Assembly: GCA_910890315.1 (NCBI GenBank)
Contig: CAJVGD010000022.1
Span: 208,763-272,762, forward strand
Source: Serendipita indica DSM 11827
Taxonomy: Eukaryota > Basidiomycota > Agaricomycetes > Sebacinales > Serendipitaceae
Length of the DNA stretch: 64,000 nucleotides
Direction of reading: 5' to 3'
The notes beneath the pieces are model-generated. The model did no database searches. It was not told the origin of the DNA and saw only the letters and a program-made list of their open reading frames with translations. Position 1 is the stretch's first letter, and each line of letters begins with the position of its first letter. Made by a program: the position numbers and the translations under genes. Below, one piece after another: positions 34,486-47,089 of this stretch.

Positions 34486-37400
34486 TTACTCGGAGAAGAA
34501 CAGATAACTGCCCGAGTCGGAGAGGGGCAAGGAAGTGAAATGGCCCCTGGCGCAAACTAGAATACGATCCATGCCGCCTGTGTGTCGAAGAATCGCTGAA
34601 TCGCTGGAAGATGCTGAGGAAGATTCACTTACGTCGAAGTAATTGGAGCTATGAGGCGGCAATGCGGGGAGTGGGATCTGGGGAGGCTCTCTCAAGATGG
34701 CCGCAGGTTGTGAGCTCGAGTCGTCAGTCAGTGGTAGTTAGAAGCTAAATCGAAACCTACTTCTCAGAACCTTCTCCATTGGTCACGCTCAGCAATTTTT
34801 CAGTGAGCTGGGTGTTAACTGGAGGCGGCATTGGGCTCGGATGATAACCACTCGTTGGGCTCTCTCCGTCCGACGCCAGAGAGAGGGTATATTCAGGTAT
34901 CACTTGGTTCCTTGGGCCTCGGAAAGAGCCATCGCTAGATGGAAGATCAGGTGGGTGCTGAGATGGCATCCGACTAATAGCCGTGGGCTCCATGGAGACC
35001 TGATGAATCGCCCGGTTATGGCGGGGCGGTTCACGAAGGTACAAAACTCGATCCACCAGCCTTGTATTTGCGGCCGGTGAGATGACGGCTATACGAGATT
35101 GTATGACCGGATTGATCGATCTAATCCACGAACTTGGAGGAGTGCCGTAAAGTCCACCCACTACTGCCTTCTGACTGTATTCTCGCGACCCTTCGTAGGA
35201 TCTATAGTGATAGCCACCGTCGCTGGAGGACCCAGCGTCATACTGTACCTCGTTGGCGAATTCCACGAGACGTGACTTGCTACCAGGATTTTTTCGCGGG
35301 GATTCATCCGAGAATGCGAGCTCGGTGAGAGGAGAGGATGGTGGTACAAAGTCGCCTAGCGGAGATTTTTGAATCGGCTTCGGTGAAGGAACGAGCTTGA
35401 CGCCTGCAACGTCTGGAGATCGGACGGCGAGAGTGACAGTGGCAAGCACAACCGAGCCAGACTGGACCGATTTGCTGATGTATACGGCCTTTCGGAGCAG
35501 CTGTCCTGGTAGCAATTCAAGTGGATCAGTCGAGGAGATTTCGAACCTGGTTGAAAATGTGACTCATTTGAGCTTTCGTACCCGTCCGCAACGTCGTCGC
35601 CACCACCATTGATCGTACTCTGAGAAGAGGTGCCGAAGTCCTCGTTCACGTACCCAGCCGCCTCGGATTCGTTTAATCGCTTTCGAAGCAAGGCTGGAAT
35701 TTCCTGAGAGAGTGCAGGTGACCCGAGTATGAACAAGGGAACAGCTGTATCCGGAAGCGGGTCTTTTATGGGGCAGGTTGCTTGCGAGGTCGTCTCTATT
35801 TTGCGTGTCTCCTTTGGATAGACGATAGCTGTGCCCGCTTGAAAATCGACACCACCATCGTCGCTGGTTTGTCGTGCGACTGGGCCCGGATGCAGAGATG
35901 CTTCGAGTTGGGACTCGCCCCTGAGTGGGCTAAGTAGCTCTTCAAGGTGAGGCTTGCTAATGGTGGCTTTTAAAGCATCGCGCGGTTCTATTGACTTAGA
36001 GTGATTCGGTACTCCGAGCGAGTTTGAAGAGCTACTGGAAGACGAAGGTTTACCTAAGCCAAGGAGAGATCCCAAGGACGACACTTTAAGCATCGGCACA
36101 ATGCTATTGAATAAGCCCGCTTTTGGTGGCGAGCCTGAGACAGACGGTAGATTACCATCGACAGGACTGGATAATGGGCTGCGAACACCAGCAAAGAAAG
36201 CGTGTTTCGGAACGGTTCTGCCGATCCGATGGTTTGCTTCGCTTTCTACCGAGGGAATGGGCGAATCGTGATCACCGTCTGGAGTTTCCACTGTTGGCTA
36301 ACTTAGCAGCCGCCGTTACTCATTTAATCAATACTCACCTCGCCAACGGATGTTGCCAATTGCTATGCCGGTACAAGGGGTACTTATATCGTGGACGGCC
36401 CGCGATGACCTAAGATGATTGCTCTGCATCTCGCTTTGTGTCGCCTTTTCGTCATAGTAATCATCGAAGCTTGGCGTACAGGGAGGTTGTCCATTTTTCT
36501 TCTCTAAACCTTGTCCATGCTCCCCGGTTTACTGCCCATATCCACTGCGTTTCTACTAACTTTATCGGTGGGAGATTTCTTTCGCATATGTTGTGAGCCG
36601 TAAAGTGCCCCGGTAAGACATCCGCTTCGCATACAGAGGCAAATAACGGCCAGAGCCGTAGTGATTACGGCGACGAGCGTCACGACCAGAACGTCCACCC
36701 AACGATTCTTCCTTCGTTGAGAAGGTGGCGACTCGGGAGTGTCTGGCGGAGAAACTGTCGGAGAGCATCTCTCATCGGGCATTTGGCAGCCGGTATGAAT
36801 GGTGGGGTTGACCTCGAGGCAGAGTCGAGTTGGTAGTAGAAACAGACGAGAAAGCGGCTACGACGATACCGATTGGTGGTAGCTTCGCAGTTGCATTACT
36901 GAGTAACAAAGTCTGAGGATTGACGTTTCGAGCCGCGAGACCGAGGAGCTGTATTGACATACTTCGTCCGCTCTTATCCGAGCCAACATGACGAATGAGC
37001 AGATCGAATAACTCTTGATCGAGATGCAAAGACGCATTCGAGGGCCGATCGAGTCGAGCAGAGAGGCTCACTTGGCGGTTTGACATCTGCGTTACGCCGC
37101 TTTCGCTGAGGAACGACTTAAGGGGGACGCTCCATTCAGCATCTGTATTGGAACTCGCAGTGATAATTGGGGACAGCGACTGGTTCGAAGTCATAAAGAG
37201 CGACGGGACAGGGAGAAGATGAAGCACGGTATTTAGCGTCGTGTTTCGTCCGCTGGCGATGTTGATTGGGATATCGAATGCGCTGTCGCTCATGATTGGG
37301 CCAGTGAGTCTGCGGGACATCTGGTTGAATGTCACGCCATCAGAAGGCCCCTGCGACAGATAAGTATGTAGATATCGGATCCGACACGATGGACTTACAA

Positions 37401-38476
37401 TATCAACGCCTAAGGGAGTTGCCGTGCCACCCGCGAGAGCGACCTGTCCCAGTAGTTCCTCTGAAACTCGAACATCGATATATTCACCAACGGTGACATT
37501 GGTTGATACCCCAGCAGTTGCGTTTCTTGAATCACAGTCGCCAGGGGCAATAGTGATCCAAAACGAGTCGGCAGCATTAGTTGAGTAGCCCGCGACATCG
37601 GTTGCCATGATCAGCACTTCTACTTGAAGAAGGTCTGTCGAGGGCGCAAGTCCATTGAGGGTGAAGGAGAGTGCCTCGTAGCGAATCCAATCGGGCAAAG
37701 GTCTCCTGTCTGCGAGATATGGTTGATAAAGAAGTGGCCATGGCATAAAGGTACCTCCTAGACCAATCGAGAAGCTCCATCCTGGAGGTACTCAAACACC
37801 AGCCTTTCCGTCGCGGGGAGTCGATGTACAGAAGTAAGGTGCGAGAGCTGAACCCGGTCCAACAACAAACGCAGAGGATAGTGCTGCATTGTCGGACAGA
37901 ATCTGTAGGGCAATCGGGATGGCGATTTGCGGCTCCAGCTCGGACGATACCAGCATGTAACGTTTAGCCGTGGGAAAATGGAACAAGCCGGATTTGCACC
38001 GACTTAGCCGTCAGACCACTAGACTATAGTATCCCTCTTTTCCCTCTAAAGCGTCACAGTTCCTATGAACCCCGTTACTCAGGTATTCCTAACCTGGTCG
38101 GCCGGCCTCTGACCTGTAAGGTGAGCCAATCCTTACACAGTAGTTGAAGTGTGTCGTTGACGGATTGGCCAGCAGCCGAGGCGGTGACAACGATTGTAGA
38201 GCTCGAAGAACCGGCGGTCGAGGGCACATTGCCGACAAACGAGAGAGTGTCTTGATGTAGTGTGAGCCAAGACGGGAGGCCAGTCGCGGCGTATAAGATG
38301 GACGACGAATCCGCGACCACGTCGTGTAGAAAACCGAATGATGACGAAGCAAAGCTCCAGGAATAGGGAGAATAAGGACGCACAATCAGAGGACGTTGGT
38401 CTTGCGATGGACGAAGGAGAGCGAGCGTCGCGGAACGAACAAGCGAAGGATAGAGAATAAAGTAGAGTATGTACAT
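34486..38476 (-). CDS. Axl2-like cadherin-fold single-pass membrane protein
   Basis: A large multi-exon gene. The start at 38476 gives a hydrophobic leader (MYILYFILYPSLVRSATLAL). Then come two dystroglycan/cadherin-like (CADG) domains, marked by ATGLPSWLTLHQDTLSFVG and by RPLPDWIRYEALSFTLNGLA, and a long extracellular region with N-glycosylation sites (NATAG, NVTVG, NASL). The membrane helix is WVDVLVVTLVAVITTALAVI at about 36625-36690, followed by a basic stop and a long Ser/Pro-rich cytoplasmic tail ending SGSYLFFSE. This matches the layout of yeast Axl2/Bud10, a landmark for bud-site choice and septins; that role is inferred from architecture. The exon joins WRV|ETPDG (intron about 36290-36340) and GEGSEN|SQPAAIL were checked and keep frame. 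The intron around 37990-38130 carries a tRNA-like relic. Confidence 0.68.
37980..38035 (-). repeat. tRNA-like relic inside an intron
   Basis: Minus-strand sequence with an A-box (TAGTCTAGTGG), a good five-pair T-stem (GTCGG/CCGGC) around loop TGCAAAT, and a 3' segment TTGTTCC that pairs with GGGATAC at six of seven positions allowing wobble. The anticodon arm is missing, so it is not a working tRNA: either a decayed tRNA gene or a tRNA-derived element. Confidence 0.45.
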
Positions 38477-39153
38477 GATTAGATGGGTATTGGTGTACAG
38501 ATGGAGTAGACGCTCGTATCGTTGGAAACCACATGAGGAACAGCAAATTGGCGCGACAAAGTTGACGCGAGTGGAAAATAAAGAACACGTTCGTGGCAGA
38601 GCGTTGAAGGAAGCGAAGCACGCTGGTCAGCGAGCGTCTTACACGCGTCGAATGAAACAGGCCGGTCGTGGCGGAAAGCAAGGTAGTCAATGCTGCCACT
38701 GCGAGTTCATGGAGTCCGATTTAGCCCTCTAAAGCTCTCTATTTGCGATATTAGACGTGACTACCATCGCATCTCCCAAGACATTGGCAGGTACATACGG
38801 TAAAAACCCGCGACGAATATCCTGCCTTCTCTTGCCAAGATGAAACGGCCCGTAGAGTACTCTGTGCCCTCCGCCATTCAGGAAGATCAGAGGCCGGCGT
38901 AGATGGAGGTAGCAATCTCGGCGGGTCACCCTAATGGCTTTGCCAAGGCCGACGAAGGCGTCCCGAGATGAACATGTTACCAAAAAATCTTGATTCCGCA
39001 TCAATATCGCGGAGTTTCCACATAGCGGGACCCATCTCGGCAAATATTGACAAGCACAACAACACAGTGAGCGGGCCGTTCTATTCAAGTGCTGTGGGGC
39101 ATATAAGACGATACCATCGAACCTACAGCCATCGGTCAAAGCTTTTCATCAAT
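38477..39153. other. divergent intergenic, promoters
   Basis: Lies between the minus-strand Axl2-like gene and the plus-strand pectate lyase. A TATA-like element (ATATAAG, 39101-39107) precedes the pectate lyase ATG by 47 nt. A 136-codon minus frame has no recognisable domain. Confidence 0.4.
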
Positions 39154-40594
39154 ATGATCTCGTTGGCTTTGGTTACTCTCCTCGCTCCTTTGCTTGCTCA
39201 AGCGGCCGTGGTCTGTGTACCGATTATCCGGTTGACTCTCTGAACTCAAATCTGCTTTCAGCCACTTCATGGTAGGTTCCTTAGCTCGGTGAGAGCAATC
39301 GTTTGACCGTTTCCCAGGTCATTGTGGGGGAAGTCGTTACACTGGTAATTTGTTGACTTTTCTTGACATACCGCAGCTAACACATTTCAGGCGAGAAAAC
39401 ATGTGCAGCTTTATTCTATCCATCTTGTCTAGCTATTAACAGAGAACAGGTGTTTCTGGTGCAACGTGCGTTTACTCAAGTAAGCAGATTTCAACTCCTC
39501 AAGCCCTACTGATTCTGAGTAGATGAATGGTACTCTCAATGTTTGCGCTCATGCTTCGACTACGTTATATCCCTGAGCCTATCTTAGGCCTCCCGGGTGC
39601 GGCAACCTCTACAAAGACAACATAGACGACAAAGGGAAGTACGGCTACGACACCAACAACGCCGACTGGGATCACTAAAAAGCTTCCGGTATCCTCTGGG
39701 TAGGTTGCACTGCCCACCGCATCCGTCATTTCGGGGTCCTTTGATGGCGGAATGAAACGATACGACCGGGCTGGCTCGTCGGGAACATGCCAAGGACAGA
39801 CCGAGAGGGGAGAGTCAGATGCAGTGTTTATTCTTCAGCCAGGTGCAACGATCTCCAATGTCATCATTGGTGCCGATCAAGCGGAAGGAATCGTGAGTCT
39901 CTACGGCGCGGCACGCAGAACTTCTGCTAACGCACTTTGCAGCACTGTAGAGGTACATAATCAGCTCAATGAGATAGCATTGACATTAATGCCGCAAAGG
40001 AACGTGCCGACTTGTCAATATTTGGTGGCAAGACGTTTGCGAAGATATAGTAACCTTTAAGTAAACTGGCTCTGGAGACGTGTCCTATGTCATTGGTGGT
40101 GGCGCATTCCATGCAAGCGACAAAATGTGAGTGACTTGACTTGCGTTTCCGACCAAGCTGACCCTGAGCAGCTTTCAACACAACGGAGGGGGCACAGTTT
40201 CTATCTCCAACTTTTATGCTAGCGACTTTGGCAAGTTATATCGTGGATGTGGAAACTGCTCTCAGTCGTACCGGCGTAATGTCATTGTGAACAATGCGAG
40301 ACTCGAAGGCGGTAGCTCGCGTGTCGGAATCAACACCAACTGGGGCGACACTGCCAGATTCACCAACGTCTGCTCAACTGGAAGCCGTCCGTCCCTAGTC
40401 AGTCTTATTCTCTTGTATTATTCAACTGGTTGACTGTTCAAAGATATGTGCTCCAAGTATCAAAGCACGACACCTGGAAATGAGCCAACAAAGATTGGTT
40501 GGTGCGTGTCTTCTCTAATTATAATTACTGCTCACTAGTCTTCAGCGGTGCTGATTCGTCATCCTGCATTTACTCGAATGTGGGCAGCTGCTAA
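39154..40594 (+). pseudogene. CBM1-PL3 pectate lyase with three in-frame stops
   Basis: Secreted pectate lyase of polysaccharide lyase family 3, which cuts polygalacturonate in plant cell walls, with an N-terminal family 1 cellulose-binding module. Exon joins give a signal peptide (MISLALVTLLAPLLAQA), the CBM1 (GHCGGSRYTG ... VSGATCVYS, NEWYSQC), and a Thr-rich linker (TTKGSTATTPTTPTG). The PL3 domain follows: [87 protein letters not shown], ending CIYSNVGSC. Stops interrupt at 39623-39625 (TAG, linker), 39701-39703 (TAG) and 40062-40064 (TAA where the family has CAA/Gln). The splice donor after the CBM1 (near 39540-39550) is also not a clear GT. Flanking exons are otherwise well kept. Not functional as read. 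Confidence 0.82.
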
Positions 40595-42034
40595 GGCGCT
40601 ATACCAGAATGTATCTCTGCCTTTACATAAATAGCCGTAAATTCTAACCTCGCATCTGTTCATGAGCCAATTAAATAGGTAGATGATCAGAAAAGCCTCT
40701 ATAGGAGTGAGTTTTGATACAGCGTGATGACAAAAGCACTCCTGTTAGCTCTGGTAATGCGTTAGTTTGTGTAAGGTTCCGAGGCATCGGCCTCGTCGCT
40801 CACTCTTCTCTGGGTACGAGTTTCATCCTTACCCTCGTCAAGACTACCATCAATTCGTCCCCTTCGTCACCGCCTCCTTTATTTCGGCCCTTGTAGCCGC
40901 AGTCATCGTCCACAAGTAGCCACCCCTCTTTCCCATCGCTTATTCTCTACCACATGGTCACTGGAACGCTATATAGGATCCCTATGTACAAGCATTATCT
41001 ACAGAGTCTCCTGTACCCCTCCCTAGTTGACATCGCTTCAATCTACGGATCGTTTGACTGGTGAATTCCTCTCGGCCCGCTTAGATCTCATACTTTGCCC
41101 GCAAAAGCCTCGTATCAGTGAGCTCTCCCCGTAACACTTACAGTTTGGCGGCCAAACAAGCCCCTGATCCTCTGAGAGGCAGGCGAGATATCAACCGGTG
41201 TGATATGTCCAAGCTACTGTGATAATGAGAATAGTCTCCGCGCGAGAGTTACCTGTCCCTGATACCGTCTTCCTTTTCTATAGCTTGACCAGGGTAGCAC
41301 TACGGCCAGAATTCTCGCCGCGAATGGGCGTTTAGATGCGTTCGTTGCCTGTCAAAGCCTTGATCAAGCCTCACCGGACCGGCACGCCCTCGTTCCCTCT
41401 GAAAGGTAAATGCAGCCGTATCAACTTACCTATCGCATCTTACGGATGCATGGCGACTACCAAGACTTGATGGAATGCCTTTTGGGCCTCAAGCGAACTC
41501 TAAACATTCTACAGATCCTGGTGTTCCCGTCCCTGCTCCCGAGATAAATGGACGTTTTATGGTCCTGCGGAATACGAAGTAAATGTATTGAATTCTGGGC
41601 TCGGGCTGGATAAGTGGCCCGGCCAACTTGACCTCCGCCGTCGATGACCTCTGCGCGCCGAGTCTGAGTGGGCGCCTCGAAAGTCGATTTGCGCAGGAAA
41701 GTATGTTCAATTCAACATAGCCTTTGTACTTTCACTCGGGCAGGGTGATCAAAGCCCGTCGTACATTCGAGCAGTCCCTATTCCGCGTTCTACTACTCAT
41801 GTATCAGTCACAGCACTCCGGATAATTGCCCCTTCTACTACCATTGGTCATTCAATTGACTTGGCGTGTGGCTTCAGGCTCCTGACGGCAATTGATGTCG
41901 GCGAGAGTACGGGTTTTCTCGCCCCTCACTGGTCTGCTTGACTTTGAATGCATTTCTGCCCAGCATAAAAGTGGGAGAAATCTCTAGTCTCTCTCAGGAC
42001 TCTGACGCATCTCCTGTAGTCTCTCCGTCAAAAC
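40595..42034. other. long stretch without a clear gene
   Basis: A 60-codon plus frame near 40714-40896 and a few others show no recognisable domain. CATAAAA (41964-41970) sits about 65 nt before the next gene's ATG and may be its TATA element. The rest holds nothing I can support. Confidence 0.35.
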
Positions 42035-42722
42035 ATGAAGCGCGCCGCTTTTGCTACTTTCATTCTCTCAAGCGCCGCCGTTACCGTCAAGGCTGTCTGC
42101 ATCAGCACGGCTGATAGCATCACTCTTTCCGTATTCCCTTTAGCAAATGCGACCGATACTCGCCCAGTCAAGCTCATCTCGGATGGGGCCGACACGTATA
42201 CTATGCTCGTATGATTACGATTTCGGGTTAAAGATGAATCTAACTTGATATGCTAGACTTGCAACGAGAACTGCGGTGCCATTCCCATCAACAGCTGGTA
42301 TCTCAAGGACAAGGTACTGATCCCGTCGCTTGCCCAAGTTCGAATCTACACCATGACGGATAATCCGGTGCCCGCCAACACCTCTCCTTCGTTCCAGCGA
42401 GTGCTAGTCGGCAACCCAGTGTATAAGTACCCTATCTATTGTATTGATGTACGTCGCCTATTCCCGCCAGGTTGCCGATACTTACGCTTGCTTCCGCTCC
42501 GTGTATATTATCTCTTGATTTGATTAGGCACCCTCCAAGAACGCAAAAAGGGGGCTGCTTTCGGTCAATGGTGCAACCAACAAGTTCTACCTCTGCGACA
42601 ACCTCATTCCAACATTTGCTCCTACCTTCCGTGGTGATATCTTCTACGATGTTGACCCCAATAACTCGATCTATCCCCGAGGTGACTGCCGCCGAGCTGG
42701 TATCATTGCCACAATCCCTTAA
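42035..42722 (+). CDS. small secreted protein, unknown function
   Basis: A 186-residue protein in three exons (42035-42208, 42257-42448, 42528-42722), introns 48 and 79 nt with GT..AG ends; each exon alone is short. A signal peptide is clear (MKRAAFATFILSSAAVTVKA). The mature part starts VCISTADSITLSVFPLANAT, has CNENCGAIPINSWYLKD after the first splice, IYCIDAPSKNAKRGLLSVNG after the second, then FYLCDNLIPTFAPTF and ends RGDCRRAGIIATIP. There are about seven cysteines in the mature chain and one or two N-glycosylation sites. No family is recognised. Its size, signal peptide and position between cell-wall and esterase genes fit a secreted effector-like or wall protein; that is inference. Intact as read. 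Confidence 0.7.
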
Positions 42723-43993
42723 GAATGCGAATAGGACCATAGTAATGACAGAGACGTGGTGAAAGGAAGTAGAAAACTTGATAGGGTCTATTATCTCTAT
42801 GAAAGTCTACCGTTTGTTGAATTTGGTCCGATGAGCTGTTCAATGAGAACCCTCTCTAGTCCAAGTTTTCAATGTATATGTAATCGACGCAGTGGATCTA
42901 CTGTGCACGGCTTCTCATTATTCACTTCCCTGAGGGTCTCGGCGTTTACTCGTTTCACAGCACTGCCTTGAGATCCACTGGACTACACTAATCGAATGAT
43001 CCTCGGAGGGATGACAAACACGACCGCATGGTCCACTGATCGAGCATCACATCTTGTACAAACCAAGACAGAGTACGAACTTTCCTAACCCAAGGCACCA
43101 GACTCGTGAGGTGTATGGAAAATTGCTCTATACTTGTGCAGAAGCACTCTATAATGATGAAGATGCCTCGTTGACGCCAAAGAAAGCAAGTATATCTGAT
43201 AGACCTCCTCGCAGGCTTGCATCCTGCGCTACGTTGATGATGATAGACTTTCTCTGTGATCTAGTTATATGAAAGCCTAGCACAGAGCTCATAAATGTTG
43301 AATTTTCTCTGGCGAGCATCATGACTATGTATCCACCGAATCACTCCCACATCACTATTCTTGATTACCAACTCGGAATTACTCTCGATCTCCTACCTGA
43401 TGTTATTCTCAGCCAATATCTTGTTGTCATGGTACTTTGTTTGAGGTTCGCAACTAATTCAGCTACTTGCGTACAAGAAAGAAACCGTTCCCAAGACGCA
43501 GTTTTTCTCCAACTCATAGTTCCAGGACCGATTATACACATTTAAAACGTGCCGTGCTCAATGAACTGCGAGTTCATATGAGTGTCTAGTGGATCCTTTC
43601 TCTCAAATGAGTAGATGAATGGAAGTGGTAAGATAAATAATGCATGTATAATCGAATAGAATATATAATCAGTAATGCAACGATCCTCCGATTCTGTAGC
43701 AGCGGATCTCCTTGTCATCCTGTAGCGGCCTAACCTGTCGAGCAATCTGGGCGTCGTCGTGACCCATAGAGCAGCGCAATTAATAGCACAGTACAGAGCC
43801 AATTGCCAATGCTCAGTGTACATGAGCAGAGAGAGTAAAGGCGAATATCTCCCAACAAAGGGGAGAAATTTGAATATACTTCTCTGATGGACGTCTTCCC
43901 TTCGGAGTTTCAAAGAAATGCCCGCTGACGTCTTCCGCAGCCCGCAGTAACTTATAAAAGATAAGGGAGAGTCCCAGTAGCAACGTAAATATC
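42723..43993. other. intergenic, no gene seen
   Basis: Several short frames without recognisable features. A TATA box (TATAAAAG, 43953-43960) lies 34 nt before the esterase ATG. Confidence 0.4.
43953..43960 (+). promoter_or_regulatory. TATA box of the carboxylesterase gene
   Basis: TATAAAAG, 34 nt upstream of the ATG at 43994. Good consensus and plausible distance; transcription start unknown. Confidence 0.4.
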
Positions 43994-45608
43994 ATGGTTC
44001 GACTCACCCTTGAAACGTTTGCAGTGTCGGTGTGCTTGGCCATTGTCGGCTTTGCACAACAAGTCCCGGTGGTTCAAACCACAGCAGGAAAGATTGTAGG
44101 GAAAGCCCTCTCGGACACGACATATGCGTATCTCAACGTCCCGTACGCTCAACCGCCCGTTGGACCGCTCCGATTCCTTGCACCTCGGCCGATTCTCACC
44201 CCTGAAACCGAGCGCAATGGGACGAGATTTGGCAATTCGTGCATCCAAAATCCAGTCTCAACGCCAATCTATAGCGTCGAGAGTGAAGATTGTCTTTATC
44301 TCAACGTATGGACGTCTCCACCTGCGGCGAACAAGCTCCGGCCTGTATTTATGTGGCTTTATGGTGGCGCATGGACTTCTGGCACTGCCAGTGGCTACTG
44401 TATGTAAAAAATTGTTACCCTTTAGATGGCTGAATATCAACCACTCTTAGTCAATGATCTCACAAAGTGGGCAAAGGCGCGACCGGATATTGTCTTTGTG
44501 TCGATAAACTATCGGCTCAATTTTTACGGTTATGCCGAATCACCTGCTCTCTCTTACAACGATACTAATGCTGGTCTACGCGATCAACGAGCAGCCGTCG
44601 AATGGGTGGCCGCAAACATAGCAGCATTTGGTGGTGATCCTGCGCATATCGTTCTGGGTGGTCAGTCAGCGGGCTCAGCGAGTGTAGCCGAGTATCTGTA
44701 TGCATACCCGGATCAACCGCTCCTCCGTGGTGCGATTACAATGAGTGGTCAGGCAGATCTTGCAAATATTCTGTCTCAAGTGGAGGTCCCCAACTTATCC
44801 GCGTCAGACGAGAATCCTTTCCCAGTCATTGCAACCTCGCTTGGATGCCCCTTGATCGAAGACAACTATGCCGCTCAGCTCGACTGCGTCAGGACCAAGA
44901 CGGCGGCTGATATTAGGCAGGCCATAAGCACAAATAATATATCAAGAATATCTCCCTTTGTGGACAACCAAACTTTGTATCCATCTACTGAATACAGGGC
45001 AAGAGGGGCGGCTGGAAGGTTTGCCAGCGTCGTAGGTACCGTCGTCACTTCCCGCGATAATATATTGATGTTCACACAGCCATTGTTAACCGGAACAACG
45101 GAGAACGAAGGGGACTTCTTCGTCATTAACCGTACAACAAACACGCTCAACGAGACACGTTCGGATTTGCTCACCCTTGCCGCATTTAGATGCTTGGATG
45201 CGCAGCAAGCGAAGTAGGTGTGCAGAGCTCGGTCGTAAATGAATTCACGGGTCCCACAGCTACTCATCTAAAAAGGTTTCCACCTATCGCTATCGGTACA
45301 TGGGCGTCTTTCCGGTCCTCTCACCACCACCTCTTCGTTCGTGGCACGGGTCCGACCAGATTGTCCTGTTCAATAATACGGCAGGCCTTCCTTTGTTGGC
45401 CGTTGAATACATGCAAGAGGCCTGGAGTGCGTTCATCGTCAAACCCAATGACGGATTATTATCCATAGGTTGGAAAAAGTATCAAGGCTATGGTACAAAG
45501 ACGCTTGTGGACATTTTTCGGAATAGCACAGATCTTGCGCACCCGATTCAGCTTGAGAATCCGACATTGTTTGATATCAAGTGTGCAATACTTGAACAAG
45601 GAGTATAG
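43994..45608 (+). pseudogene. secreted type-B carboxylesterase/lipase with a one-base frameshift
   Basis: Alpha/beta-hydrolase of the carboxylesterase type-B family. Signal peptide MVRLTLETFAVSVCLAIVG; then LNVPYAQPPVGPLRF and SEDCLYLNVWTS; the oxyanion block WLYGGAWTSG; an intron about 44402-44449 joining GY to FNDLTKW. The nucleophile motif is GGQSAGSAS (Ser; Gln replaces the usual Glu), the acid is probably in TTENEGDFF and the catalytic His in RSWHGSDQIVLF. Around 45205-45211 the frame must shift by one base: before it the protein reads AAFRCLDAQQA, after it EVGVQSSV. An intron (about 45236-45277) then joins VSTYRYRYMGVFPVLS. Without the shift the protein stops at 45217 and lacks the catalytic His. 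One lesion only, so an assembly error is possible. Confidence 0.75.
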
Positions 45609-46212
45609 AGTACCCACTTGTTTTATTCTGAATATATATTTTCAACTTTGTTATTGACGAACTTTACCACTTGAGATACGTGGGGATTGTCGAGGGCGGA
45701 GGGTCGCTCCTCTTATCTCTTCTCGAAGTCGACACCGCGTGCTGTGGATGAGCATGGGGACGACAGACTAGAGTATTCGGGGAAAGTAGATGTAGACTGC
45801 AAAACGATCAACCCACGAGTAGCCTGTGTCAGGTCGGCACAAGAAGCCGTCGTTGCGATGCACTCGACCAGGCCGCCTCTGTGGCGTCGTGTGGTTAGTT
45901 ATAAGTTGCCTGAGTGTTGTACCCGTGCGTGGCCTCGGAGCGGCCCTGGAGTTCCTGAGGTGGAGAAGCAGCTAATCAAAGTTGCGACGTAAGGAACATT
46001 TGGGTAATGTGGGGCCGCAGCCAGTCTAAAATGTCATTTCCCAGCCTGTGTTTCTGTTCACGGCTATCTGCGTCTCCATCGATTCGCCATTGTTCACCTC
46101 CGCTCTACATAATGGGACATGTTTTGATCCCAAAAGTGAATCTGTACCCTGGAAATTGTCAGAGAGTAATGATTGTGTTGCGAAAAGCAAGAGATTGAGC
46201 GGTTGAAGACTG

Positions 46213-46330
46213 TCACTCAGCTGATCACTTTGATTTGAAATATACAGCGGGTGCCTATCGTATCTCCGAAATATCTTGCGTCGAATTAGAATACAAATTG
46301 ACATATCCGCCAAGGAGACTGTAGTCGGGT
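46213..46330 (+). repeat. dispersed repeat copy 1
   Basis: Shares the order GATCACTTTGATTTGAAA ... CGTCGAATTAGAAT ... GACATATCCGCCAAGG ... GACTGT with the segment at 47090-47213, with many substitutions. Direct orientation. Confidence 0.4.
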
Positions 46331-47089
46331 CCAACCTTTCAGGGCCCCCGACGACACCGGTGGCTCAAACTCGATCGCATCAGGCGTTTATTTTGGAATT
46401 CAGTTAGCTGGTACAGCTAAGTACTCTTCCGACAAAACCTTTTCCTACCTGGCGGGCTAGAAGGCTGGCCGACTCCGCGTCAGGCCGCCGCCAGTCCGCA
46501 GCCCCGCCGTCGGAGCTCAAGTTAGTTATCAAATGCATGTATTACTGATCGAAGCGCCTTCTTGCGCCTCGTTATCTACATGGTTTGGTTTGTCAACAAC
46601 TTGGACTTGACCACGACCGTGGACCGTGCGCTGGAGCACTAAAACCTATCTAGTACTTACTATGTGTGTTTTTATAACAATTCATTTCTCTTGATGGCAT
46701 CGGAGGGAGGCTCAAAAGGAATGCTGATGGGAAGCAAGGAGAGATACGCTGTGCTTCGTGCCACTACTCTCATAAAATATTCACCCGAGGATCGTGGGTT
46801 GCACAGCATGAAGCATAATATTGGGTACGATGCAAGAAACGGTGCAAGAATATATAGGAAGCCGTTCACGTCCTCCAACGGCTTGCTATGGTTACGTATT
46901 TCATGTTAACAATCTCTAACCAAGACTAAACTTGATATTTCCTGGAGGAAGACCATGTAATGGCAGTATGACGATAATTATTAGGACTTGGACCGCGCGT
47001 TGGACCACCTCATTGGGAATGGTCAGTCTGGATCAGAGGTGCAAAATACCAGCAAATATGCCGCCAAAAGCGACAGATATCGCACCTGA

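Noticed and set aside
38729-39139. 136-codon minus frame upstream of the pectate lyase
   Set aside because: Occupies the promoter of the pectate lyase and has no recognisable features.
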